The translations under genes were made by a program, and so were the position numbers. DNA of 64,000 nt. It comes from Winogradskyella sp046545555 (GTDB taxonomy: Bacteria; Bacteroidota; Bacteroidia; Flavobacteriales; Flavobacteriaceae). The notes beneath the pieces were generated by a model. The model searched no databases. It saw only the letters and a list, made by a program, of their open reading frames with translations, and was not told the origin of the DNA. The stretch lies in NCBI RefSeq assembly GCF_046545555.1, contig NZ_JBHZTH010000001.1:558001-622000 (forward strand). Reading direction: 5' to 3'. Position 1 is the first letter of the stretch. Each line of letters starts with the position of its first letter. Positions 1 to 6,071 of the stretch are shown here, one piece after another.

Positions 1-2
1 TA

Positions 3-461
3 TTTGTTGGCAAACAAGAGCTTGCTAAGATTCCTTTATTTGGTTTTTTTTATAAGCGCACATGCATTTTAGTTGATAGAAGTAGTGCAAAAAGCAGGCA
101 GGCTGTTTTTCTTAGAGCCCAAAGGCGCTTAAAACAAGGACTTAGCATATGTATTTTTCCCGAAGGAGGAGTTCCAGACGAGGCGATTTTATTAGATAGT
201 TTTAAAGATGGTGCTTTCAGATTAGCTATTAATCATCAAATCCCAATAGTGCCAATTACATTTTATGATAATAAGAAAAGATTTTCTTATACTTTTTTTA
301 GTGGAGGACCTGGTAAAATGAGAGCAAAAATTCATAAATTTATAAAAACGAAAGGCTTATCCTCTGAAGACACGAAGAACTTAAATTCAAAGTCAAGAGC
401 TATTATTTTTAATGAACTAACTAATATTAAAAAAAATAAAAAGCTACCCAACCACGAGTAG
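3..461 (+). CDS. PlsC-like 1-acylglycerol-3-phosphate acyltransferase (5' truncated)
   Basis: The reading frame is open from the window edge and ends at the TAG at 459-461, so only the C-terminal 152 residues are present. The visible part contains a GKxEL-type block (FVGKQELAKIPLFG), VDR, the FPEGG motif and VPITFYD. These are blocks II to IV of the PlsC acyltransferase family, which acylates lysophosphatidate at the inner membrane. The NHxxxxD catalytic block lies upstream of the window and cannot be checked. A second, complete PlsC-like gene lies at 58922-59659. The stop codon sits inside the terminator hairpin. The family call is good; the exact acyl acceptor is unknown. Confidence 0.82.
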   Translation, partial: FVGKQELAKIPLFGFFYKRTCILVDRSSAKSRQAVFLRAQRRLKQGLSICIFPEGGVPDEAILLDSFKDGAFRLAINHQIPIVPITFYDNKKRFSYTFFSGGPGKMRAKIHKFIKTKGLSSEDTKNLNSKSRAIIFNELTNIKKNKKLPNHE

Positions 462-470
462 CTTTTGTTA
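439..470 (+). terminator. Rho-independent terminator overlapping the acyltransferase stop
   Basis: The arms AAAAGCTAC (439-447) and GTAGCTTTT (458-466) form a perfect 9-bp stem with a 10-nt loop. The stop codon TAG is part of the 3' arm. The A-tract before and T-tract after the stem allow termination from both sides, which suits the convergent gene at 519-2093. Confidence 0.75.
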
Positions 471-518
471 TTATTGCATTCATCATTGCTTTTTGCGTTT
501 GCAATAACCTAATCTAAC

Positions 519-2093
519 CTAAAACTTAAAACTTAATCCTGTATATACTCCAATAAAGAATGGCCTAAAATCGCCAGATGTATTATTAAAAGTATTTATT
601 TGATACTTGAACTGAGGTTCAAGATTTATATTCCATTGTTTAGACAAGTTATAATTAAAGCCCAATCCAAAGTTGGCACTAAAACTTGTAGAGTTAATAT
701 TACTTGCTTCACCAATTAAGGTTGTTGCACCGTTTAAGTCAGCATAAATTTCATTCTGATTTAGAAAGAATGTACTAAACCCACCTATGACATTAACTCC
801 GAATTTTTTATCTAATAATCGATACTCTAACTCCAATGGCACTTCGATAAATCCGAAACGTTGATCTAAATCTCCAGTTATTTTGGCATTAAAAATTTCA
901 GGGGTTGATGCTCTGTTTAAAACGACATTACTTACAATTGATACACTTGCACCTTCCTTAAATTTTATATTTCCTTGAGTTTCAGAATTCCTTGAAGCCG
1001 TTGAAGACCCTGAAAATGCTAAAACATCAGAAGTTGTGTAATTAAGGTTAACACGATTAACACCAGCACGCACTTTTAGTTTTTTAGAAAGAGCGTAACT
1101 ACCAGTAATACCGTAACTCATATTAATATCACTACTTTTCGTATTACCATTAAATTGGTTGTGTATTGGAGAACCTTCGCCTAGAGAGGCAAAATAAACA
1201 GGCGCAACATTAGGCGCAATGCTCCACCTGTTTTCTTCTTCTTCTTTTTCTTCTTCAATAATATTTTTCTGAGCAGCAATAGCTTCCTTTAGAGATTCTT
1301 TTTCGAGATTCTCTATTATTTCATTTTCTTTATAATTTTCTGCGATCTTCTCACTAGATGTTTTTTTGTTAGAAGATGTTGTATCTATTTTATTAGAATT
1401 TTCAGCAACTGCCGAATTATTTTCTTTAACGCTATTTTTGATTGTAGATTTTAGTTCTTTATCATTTACTAATTTGGAAGTATTATTATTTTTTGAGTTG
1501 TTAGTTTTATTGTTTGATGCTAAGCCTACATCCTTATTTTTATTAGTAGATTTTTGTAGATTGTTTTGATTATTTAGCGAAGAAGACTTTGCACTTTTAT
1601 TAGTTGCATTAACTACAGCCTTATTATTAGGATAGTTCTTTGGGGAAGTTAGAAAATTAGAGTTATCTTTCTCCTTATGAGAATTTTCCATTTGCCTTTC
1701 ATCCTTCTTAGATTTATTATTTTTATCCGACCCTACTAATTCTAACTTCTCAGAATTAAGTGTTTCTTTAATTTTATCCTTGTTGTTTTTAGAAGGAGTG
1801 TTTGTAACTTCGTTTTTATTATTTTCAGTCTCACTATTATTTTTAGTGTTAACGATAGTATTATTTTCTGTTGTATTATTATCAGAATTAAAAACAGGGA
1901 TGCCAATAGTAAGTAGCAGTGCTATTGTGGCTGCAACACCACCGACTTGCCACCATATAGGTATAACACGACGCTTTTTCTTCTTGTTAGGAAGACTTTC
2001 GCTTATGCGATTCCAAACAGCATCGTTTGGTGCAACTTCAAAATCTTTAAACTTTTCTTGAAAAAGCCTATCTATATTTTTCTTTTCGTTCAT
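519..2093 (-). CDS. Anti-sigma-like transmembrane protein fused to outer-membrane beta-barrel
   Basis: The 524-residue protein has four visible parts. Residues 1-45 are a charged head (LFQEKFKDFEVAPNDAVW) ending in KKKKRR. Residues about 47-69 are one hydrophobic helix (WWQVGGVAATIALLL), oriented N-in by the basic stretch. Residues about 70-289 are an Asn/Lys/Ser/Glu-rich low-complexity linker. Residues about 290-524 alternate polar and apolar residues and end in GLSFKF, as in the OMP_b-brl_2 barrel family. It starts 2 nt after the ECF sigma gene stop, so the two are probably co-translated. Membrane proteins encoded next to ECF factors are commonly anti-sigma factors. I infer that the head binds the sigma factor and the barrel senses the outer membrane; the anti-sigma role is not proven by any recognised domain. 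Confidence 0.85.
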   Translation of the reverse strand: MNEKKNIDRLFQEKFKDFEVAPNDAVWNRISESLPNKKKKRRVIPIWWQVGGVAATIALLLTIGIPVFNSDNNTTENNTIVNTKNNSETENNKNEVTNTPSKNNKDKIKETLNSEKLELVGSDKNNKSKKDERQMENSHKEKDNSNFLTSPKNYPNNKAVVNATNKSAKSSSLNNQNNLQKSTNKNKDVGLASNNKTNNSKNNNTSKLVNDKELKSTIKNSVKENNSAVAENSNKIDTTSSNKKTSSEKIAENYKENEIIENLEKESLKEAIAAQKNIIEEEKEEEENRWSIAPNVAPVYFASLGEGSPIHNQFNGNTKSSDINMSYGITGSYALSKKLKVRAGVNRVNLNYTTSDVLAFSGSSTASRNSETQGNIKFKEGASVSIVSNVVLNRASTPEIFNAKITGDLDQRFGFIEVPLELEYRLLDKKFGVNVIGGFSTFFLNQNEIYADLNGATTLIGEASNINSTSFSANFGLGFNYNLSKQWNINLEPQFKYQINTFNNTSGDFRPFFIGVYTGLSFKF

Positions 2094-2095
2094 TA

Positions 2096-2641
2096 TTATA
2101 ATGATTGCGAATTTAAATTCGCTTTATAATCTTCTATTTTATCTCTTAAAATTAATCTAGCTCTAGCTAAATTAGATTTTGAGGTTCCAGTAGAGATATT
2201 AATCAATTCACTTATCTCTACATGAGAATAGCCATCTAAAACATATAGATTAAAAACTAATCTGTATCTATCTGGCAATTCTTGAATGATTCCTAATAAA
2301 AAATCAATACTTAAATTATCATCATTTAAATCTACAGAGACATCTTCAATATTACCTTCATTTATAATGTCATAAACTCCAACGTCTTGTCTATAGCGTT
2401 GCAATGATGTATTTATTGCTATACGTTTTAACCAACCTTCAAAAGAACCTTTATTCTTATACTGACTTATTTTACTAAATACAGTTATAAACGCGTCATG
2501 CAGATTATCCTCTGCTTCAGCATAATTTTTAGAATACTTAAGACAAAGTGAAAACAATTTACTTGCATATTGCTTGTATAATTGACTTTGAGCTTCAGCA
2601 TCTTGTTTTATGCAATTTTTAATGAGTCCTTCTAAACTCAA
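2096..2641 (-). CDS. ECF RNA polymerase sigma factor
   Basis: The 181-residue length is normal for an extracytoplasmic-function sigma-70 factor. Region 2 is at about residues 20-90, with LYKQYASKLFSLCLKY, the DNLHDAFITVF core-binding stretch and GSFEGWLKRIAINTSL. Region 4 is at about residues 118-172, with LPDRYRLVFNLYVLDG followed by the helix-turn-helix SHVEISELINISTGTSKSNL. It is the second gene of a three-gene operon, 30 nt after a lipoprotein gene and 2 nt before the anti-sigma/barrel gene. The operon's only visible promoter is an ECF-type element at 3111-3141, so autoregulation is likely. The regulon is unknown, but two further copies of that element lie at 4256-4284 and 4557-4586. Confidence 0.95.
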   Translation of the reverse strand: MSLEGLIKNCIKQDAEAQSQLYKQYASKLFSLCLKYSKNYAEAEDNLHDAFITVFSKISQYKNKGSFEGWLKRIAINTSLQRYRQDVGVYDIINEGNIEDVSVDLNDDNLSIDFLLGIIQELPDRYRLVFNLYVLDGYSHVEISELINISTGTSKSNLARARLILRDKIEDYKANLNSQSL

Positions 2642-2671
2642 ATTAGTGTTGGTTAGTTAATTTTTCGATTA

Positions 2672-3085
2672 TTATTCTACAACAGGCACCTCAACTAGTA
2701 AGTATTGATCTTGCCCTTGTCCATCTGATCCTTGATAAAACTTAAATACATAAGTTTCTGTAGAAACAACTACTAAATCAAAATTAACAGTTATAAGTTC
2801 TGGTACTTCATTGCATTCTATGTTTGTATAAACTGTATTTACAACAGCAACCGTTCTTTCATTGTCGTCGATTCCATAAATAAAATCATTAAACTCGTAA
2901 CAGTCATTTGGTCTGTTATATGATACAGATATTTCATAGGTTTCTCCATGAATAAATTCTTCAGGCACCTCAACACTTTGTATAGGTACTATTTCGAAGA
3001 AAAAATTTTGAGAATCATCATCTTCAATATTACAAGATGTCATTGTTGCAAAAATTAGCGCAGCAAAAATTATTATTCTTTTCAT
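2672..3085 (-). CDS. Small lipoprotein, first gene of the ECF sigma operon
   Basis: A 137-residue protein with a lipoprotein signal peptide (MKRIIIFAALIFATMTSC, lipid-bearing Cys18). The mature N-terminus is acidic (CNIEDDDS), matching the acidic surface-export signal known for Bacteroidota lipoproteins, so an outer-membrane, possibly surface, location is likely. The rest is predicted beta-rich with no family that I recognise; two Cys in the mature domain (near CYEF and IECN) could form a disulfide. It lies directly behind the ECF-type promoter and 30 nt ahead of the sigma gene. A role as a signal input or modulator of the sigma factor is an inference from position only. Confidence 0.85.
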   Translation of the reverse strand: MKRIIIFAALIFATMTSCNIEDDDSQNFFFEIVPIQSVEVPEEFIHGETYEISVSYNRPNDCYEFNDFIYGIDDNERTVAVVNTVYTNIECNEVPELITVNFDLVVVSTETYVFKFYQGSDGQGQDQYLLVEVPVVE

Positions 3086-3110
3086 TACATAAGTATGTTT
3101 AATTATTATA

Positions 3111-3141
3111 TAGATGCCGAAAGTGTAAAAGGGTTGCGTCT
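3111..3141 (-). promoter_or_regulatory. ECF-type promoter of the lipoprotein-sigma-barrel operon (copy A)
   Basis: Read on the minus strand, GACGCAACC is followed by CCTTTTACACTTTT-like spacer sequence and then CATCTA, with 22 nt from the start of GCAACC to the start of CATCTA. The element ends 25 nt before the lipoprotein ATG. An AAC-containing -35 box, a 15-16 nt spacer and a distinct -10 box is the general layout of ECF promoters and differs from the housekeeping TTG/TAnnTTTG type. Two near-copies lie on the plus strand within 1.5 kb. Confidence 0.65.
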
Positions 3142-3178
3142 AAAAATAAAAAAATCCTGTTTTTAACAGGATTTTTTT
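3142..3178 (-). terminator. Rho-independent terminator of recA
   Basis: The arms AAAATCCTGTT and AACAGGATTTT around a 3-nt loop are followed on the minus strand by a long T-rich run. It lies just past the recA stop and directly abuts the ECF-type promoter of the next operon, insulating the two. Confidence 0.8.
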
Positions 3179-3183
3179 ATAAC

Positions 3184-4188
3184 TTACTGATTATCATTTA
3201 TTAAGGATCGAACTTTTTCTTCTAATTCATCCATTAAATCTGGGTTATCTTTAATTAAGGCTTTAACAGCATCTCGGCCCTGGCCAAGTTTTGTATCTCC
3301 ATAGCTAAACCAAGAACCGCTCTTTTTTACAATCTCATGAGCTACTGCTAAATCTAATATTTCACCTACTTTAGAAACTCCTTCACCGTACATAATATCA
3401 AATTCTGCAAGTCTGAATGGTGGAGCTACTTTATTTTTAACAACTTTTACTCTAGTTTTATTACCCATTACATTACCATCCGTGTTTTTAATCTGCGTAG
3501 AGCGACGAATGTCTAAACGAACAGAGGCATAAAACTTTAGCGCATTACCACCAGTAGTAGTTTCTGGGTTTCCAAACATTACACCAATCTTTTCACGTAA
3601 TTGATTTATGAATATTACTGTACAATTAGTTTTACTAATGGAGGCTGTTAATTTTCTTAATGCTTGCGACATTAAACGTGCATGCAAACCCATTTTAGAA
3701 TCTCCCATTTCACCTTCAATTTCACTTTTTGGTGTCAAGGCCGCTACAGAATCAATAACCACAATATCAATTGCTCCTGATCTTATTAAATTATCTGCAA
3801 TTTCTAAGGCCTGTTCTCCATTGTCTGGCTGAGAAATAATTAAGTTATCAATATCAACACCGAGGTTTTCTGCATAAAAGCGGTCAAAAGCGTGTTCTGC
3901 ATCAATAAATGCTGCAATACCACCAGCTTTTTGAGCTTCAGCAATAGCGTGTAAAGTCAAAGTGGTTTTTCCAGAAGATTCTGGACCATATATTTCAATA
4001 ACTCTTCCCCTTGGATAGCCACCAACGCCTAAAGCAATATCTAAACCTAAAGAACCAGAAGGAATAGCATCAACATCTTCAATTGCCTGATCGCTCATTT
4101 TCATTACAGTTCCTTTACCATATGCTTTATCTAGCTTGTCTAAGGTTAATTTTAATGCCTTTAGTTTTGCTTCTTTTTCACCACTCAT
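3184..4188 (-). CDS. recA: Recombinase A
   Basis: The 334-residue protein is a standard full-length bacterial RecA. It shows the Walker A motif GPESSGKTT (about residues 69-77), the Walker B region IDIVVIDSVAAL, the L2 loop with NQLREKIGVMFGNPETTTGG, and a short acidic C-terminus (DLMDELEEKVRSLIN). RecA forms filaments on single-stranded DNA, promotes strand exchange and triggers LexA-type cleavage. It has its own housekeeping promoter (4219-4248) and terminator. It sits between the ECF sigma operon and two short ECF-promoter units, but its own promoter is of the vegetative type, so membership of that regulon is not supported. Confidence 0.99.
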   Translation of the reverse strand: MSGEKEAKLKALKLTLDKLDKAYGKGTVMKMSDQAIEDVDAIPSGSLGLDIALGVGGYPRGRVIEIYGPESSGKTTLTLHAIAEAQKAGGIAAFIDAEHAFDRFYAENLGVDIDNLIISQPDNGEQALEIADNLIRSGAIDIVVIDSVAALTPKSEIEGEMGDSKMGLHARLMSQALRKLTASISKTNCTVIFINQLREKIGVMFGNPETTTGGNALKFYASVRLDIRRSTQIKNTDGNVMGNKTRVKVVKNKVAPPFRLAEFDIMYGEGVSKVGEILDLAVAHEIVKKSGSWFSYGDTKLGQGRDAVKALIKDNPDLMDELEEKVRSLINDNQ

Positions 4189-4218
4189 TTTATTCTTTAT
4201 TTGTAATTATTGTATCCT

Positions 4219-4248
4219 CAAAAATACCACTTATTTTACTTTTTTCAA
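4219..4248 (-). promoter_or_regulatory. Housekeeping promoter of recA
   Basis: On the minus strand TTG (4248-4246) is followed by exactly 19 nt and TATTTTTG (4226-4219), a full match to the Bacteroidota sigma-A consensus TTG-N19-TAnnTTTG. The expected start site lies about 20-25 nt before the recA ATG. It is back-to-back with the divergent ECF-type promoter at 4256. Confidence 0.75.
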
Positions 4249-4255
4249 TTTTATA

Positions 4256-4284
4256 ACGCAACCATTTAACAATTTTTACATCTA
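4256..4284 (+). promoter_or_regulatory. ECF-type promoter of short unit B (copy B)
   Basis: The sequence AACGCAACC, then a T-rich spacer ending TTTTTA, then CATCTA matches copy A and copy C, with 21 nt between the starts of GCAACC and CATCTA. No protein gene follows at the expected distance; a short transcript ending at 4524 is predicted. Confidence 0.6.
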
Positions 4285-4344
4285 TCTTTTAAATGGCATA
4301 GAGAATGCCGTTAGAATTATTAATCCTAATTCAAATTCCGAAAA

Positions 4345-4437
4345 ATGAAATTTTTTCAAAAAACTATTTTTAACTCCACCATTGGCGTTTCTGTAACAAT
4401 CTGCTTAAATGGTATTTGTAAAGCAGATGGAGGCTAA
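4345..4437 (+). CDS. Possible 30-aa peptide within unit B
   Basis: ATG to TAA encodes 30 residues beginning MKFFQKTIF, with two cysteines in CLNGIC and ending KADGG. The start is about 54 nt after the predicted transcript start. The A-rich run just before the ATG would suit initiation in Bacteroidota, which rarely use Shine-Dalgarno sites. The peptide has no recognised family. The stem 4399-4428 lies inside the ORF, so the sequence may be constrained as RNA rather than protein. Evidence for translation is weak. Confidence 0.25.
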   Translation: MKFFQKTIFNSTIGVSVTICLNGICKADGG

Positions 4438-4487
4438 CTTAAATAAAATAGATAAATATATTTTTTATTAATTAAGAGTTAGTCCTC

Positions 4488-4524
4488 AAAAAAGCACCTT
4501 CTAAATTTAGCAAGGTGCTTTTTT
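4488..4524 (+). terminator. Rho-independent terminator of unit B
   Basis: AAAAAAGCACCTT (4488-4500) and AAGGTGCTTTTTT (4512-4524) form a 13-bp stem including the A/T tracts, ending in a T-run. It closes a unit that contains no conventional gene. Confidence 0.85.
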
Positions 4525-4556
4525 GTTACAGTCAAAAAAATAATTTTTCAATTTAT

Positions 4557-4586
4557 GACGCAACCCTTTTACACTTTTTACATCTA
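4557..4586 (+). promoter_or_regulatory. ECF-type promoter of short unit C (copy C)
   Basis: GACGCAACC, CTTTTACACTTTTTA and CATCTA reproduce the sigma-operon promoter almost base for base over the first 22 nt, on the opposite strand. The spacing is 21 nt between box starts, against 22 in copy A. Spontaneous preservation of 22 identical bases in AT-rich intergenic DNA is unlikely without function or recent duplication. Confidence 0.65.
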
Positions 4587-4592
4587 CTAAAT

Positions 4593-4794
4593 GAAAAAGG
4601 AAAAAATTGCTATTAAAAGTTAAGAAATTAGGAGCTGTGCCAGTTCTTCTTTTCTAACTTTTACAGAGTAAAAGACGTTTGGCTGTTGATTTTTTTTTCG
4701 ACAGCCATGTAGTCGATGTAGCTCTTTTTTAAATTAGTTTTAAGTTAGTAGTTGTTAGAAAAGCACTCTGAAATATTTCAGAGTGCTTTTTTTA
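4593..4794 (+). ncRNA. Putative structured small RNA, unit C (about 200 nt)
   Basis: The unit runs from just after an ECF-type promoter to a strong terminator. Internal stems are CTTTTAC/GTAAAAG (4658-4664 with 4668-4674, 3-nt loop) and GGCTGTTGA/TCGACAGCC (4681-4689 with 4698-4706, one G-U pair). The only ATG near the start (4591) opens a 10-codon frame and coincides with the predicted start site, so coding is unlikely. The sequence is not visibly related to unit B apart from promoter and architecture. Expression is unproven; the case rests on promoter plus stems plus terminator. Confidence 0.5.
4759..4794 (+). terminator. Rho-independent terminator of unit C
   Basis: AAAAGCACTCTGAAA and TTTCAGAGTGCTTTT form a near-perfect 15-bp stem around a 2-nt centre, ending in a T-run. 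The stem is symmetrical and may also act on the other strand. Confidence 0.85.
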
Positions 4795-4815
4795 ATACAA
4801 TTTCTACAAAAATAA

Positions 4816-4823
4816 TACCTTTG
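4816..4823 (+). promoter_or_regulatory. Candidate -7 element of trhO
   Basis: TACCTTTG matches TAnnTTTG, 28 nt before the trhO ATG. No TTG is found at the 19-nt spacing, so only the -7 half is supported. Confidence 0.4.
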
Positions 4824-4851
4824 TGCTTTAAACTTAAAACATTAGTATAGC

Positions 4852-5922
4852 ATGCAACTGTACAATAACCTAAGTGCTAAAGAAAGAGCAGAACTAATTG
4901 AAAAAGCTGGTAAAGAACGCTTAACAATTTCTTTCTACAAGTACGCCAAAATTGGCAATACCGAAATTTTTAGAAATCATATGTTTCTTTCTTGGGATCA
5001 GTTAGAGGTCTTAGGCAGAATCTATGTCGCTAATGAAGGAATTAATGCCCAACTTTCTGTACCTGCAGAAAATTTTAAATTTTTTAAAAATCACTTAGAT
5101 ACCATATCATTTTTAGAAAATGTAAGACTAAATGTTGCTATTGAGCATAATAATTTCGCCTTTTTAAAACTCAAGGTAAAAGTGCGTAATAAAATCGTTG
5201 CGGATGGTTTAAATGACAAAACATTTGACGTTACTAATAAAGGAGTACATGTAAATGCAGAAAAATTTAATGAACTCATAGAAGATCCAAGCACTGTTTT
5301 GGTGGATATGCGTAACCATTATGAAAGCGAGATAGGACATTTTAAGAATGCCATTACTCCAGATGTAGATACGTTTAGAGAATCCTTAGATTTAATTGAA
5401 GAAGATTTAAAAGCTCATAAGGAGGATAAAAAACTTGTAATGTACTGTACTGGTGGAATTAGATGTGAAAAAGCCAGCGCGTATTATAAACACAAAGGTT
5501 TTAAAAATGTATTTCAGTTAGAAGGTGGAATTATCAACTATGCAAGACAAGTAGAGTCTAAAGGACTTGAAAACAAATTTATAGGTAAAAATTTTGTTTT
5601 TGATGAACGTCGTTCTGAGCGCATAAGTGATGATGTTATATCTAATTGCCATCAGTGCGGCAAACCTGCAGATATGCATACCAATTGTGTAAATGAGGCT
5701 TGCCATTTACTGTTTATTCAATGTGAAGAATGTAAAGAAAAGATGGATAATTGTTGCTCATCAAATTGTCAAGAGATTATAAAACTATCTTACGAAGAGC
5801 AAAAAGCCTTGCGAAAAGGACAAGGAAATAGTAACGATATTTTTAAAAAAGGTAGGGCAGACCATTTACCTTATAAAAAAGACTTGAGAAACATTTTCGA
5901 AACATTTAAACCAAAAGACTAG
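4852..5922 (+). CDS. trhO: tRNA uridine(34) hydroxylase, rhodanese family
   Basis: The 356-residue protein belongs to the YceA/UPF0176 family, now TrhO. In E. coli TrhO hydroxylates uridine 34 of tRNA using oxygen, on the way to 5-carboxymethoxyuridine-type wobble bases. An N-terminal ferredoxin-like domain (about 1-110) contains YVANEGINAQLS. The rhodanese domain (about 130-245) has the active Cys199 in CTGGIRC. The C-terminal tail is rich in Cys (CHQCGKP, CEEC, NCCSSNC) and probably binds zinc. The length is normal. The gene stands alone behind a candidate -7 box at 4816. Confidence 0.93.
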   Translation: MQLYNNLSAKERAELIEKAGKERLTISFYKYAKIGNTEIFRNHMFLSWDQLEVLGRIYVANEGINAQLSVPAENFKFFKNHLDTISFLENVRLNVAIEHNNFAFLKLKVKVRNKIVADGLNDKTFDVTNKGVHVNAEKFNELIEDPSTVLVDMRNHYESEIGHFKNAITPDVDTFRESLDLIEEDLKAHKEDKKLVMYCTGGIRCEKASAYYKHKGFKNVFQLEGGIINYARQVESKGLENKFIGKNFVFDERRSERISDDVISNCHQCGKPADMHTNCVNEACHLLFIQCEECKEKMDNCCSSNCQEIIKLSYEEQKALRKGQGNSNDIFKKGRADHLPYKKDLRNIFETFKPKD

Positions 5923-6071
5923 ATTATATTTTTAGAAAGCTCATATTTTTTTAAAAAGACTAAAAAAACACACGGTTATTTAACTCAAGAAATAATCTTA
6001 TCTTTACTCATTAATAAATTATGAATCCTTATATCTAGCATTTACTGTTTAGATTTAATATATAAAATTTT

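Larger units (their letters stand above)
4291..4524 (+). ncRNA. Putative structured small RNA, unit B (about 230 nt)
   Basis: The predicted start is 6-8 nt after the ECF-type -10 box, and the end is a strong terminator. The 5' end carries a hairpin GGCAT-AGAGA-ATGCC (4295-4309). A second stem pairs ATCTGCTT (4399-4406) with AAGCAGAT (4421-4428). A third pairs GAGG and TAACT (4430-4439) with AGTTA and CCTC (4477-4487). A possible 30-codon ORF at 4345-4437 lies inside. Dense stems and lack of a normal gene favour a small RNA, but a peptide mRNA is also possible. Expression is not shown by sequence; no Rfam family was recognised. Confidence 0.5.

Noticed and set aside
1366..2129. Three plus-strand ORFs (60-93 aa) opposite the barrel and sigma genes
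   Set aside because: They mirror the low-complexity Asn/Lys/Ser linker and N-terminus of the minus-strand protein; Leu/Phe-rich translation is what that reverse complement gives.
4136..4348. 70-aa plus-strand ORF across the recA start and unit B
   Set aside because: It overlaps recA's start and promoter and the ECF-type promoter, and its translation is Phe/Asn-rich without any family feature.
4591..4623. 10-codon ORF at the start of unit C
   Set aside because: Its ATG coincides with the predicted transcript start, it is very short and has no supporting feature.
4557..4794. 6S RNA as identity of unit C
   Set aside because: The two ends do not pair into the long closed hairpin with central bubble that defines 6S RNA.
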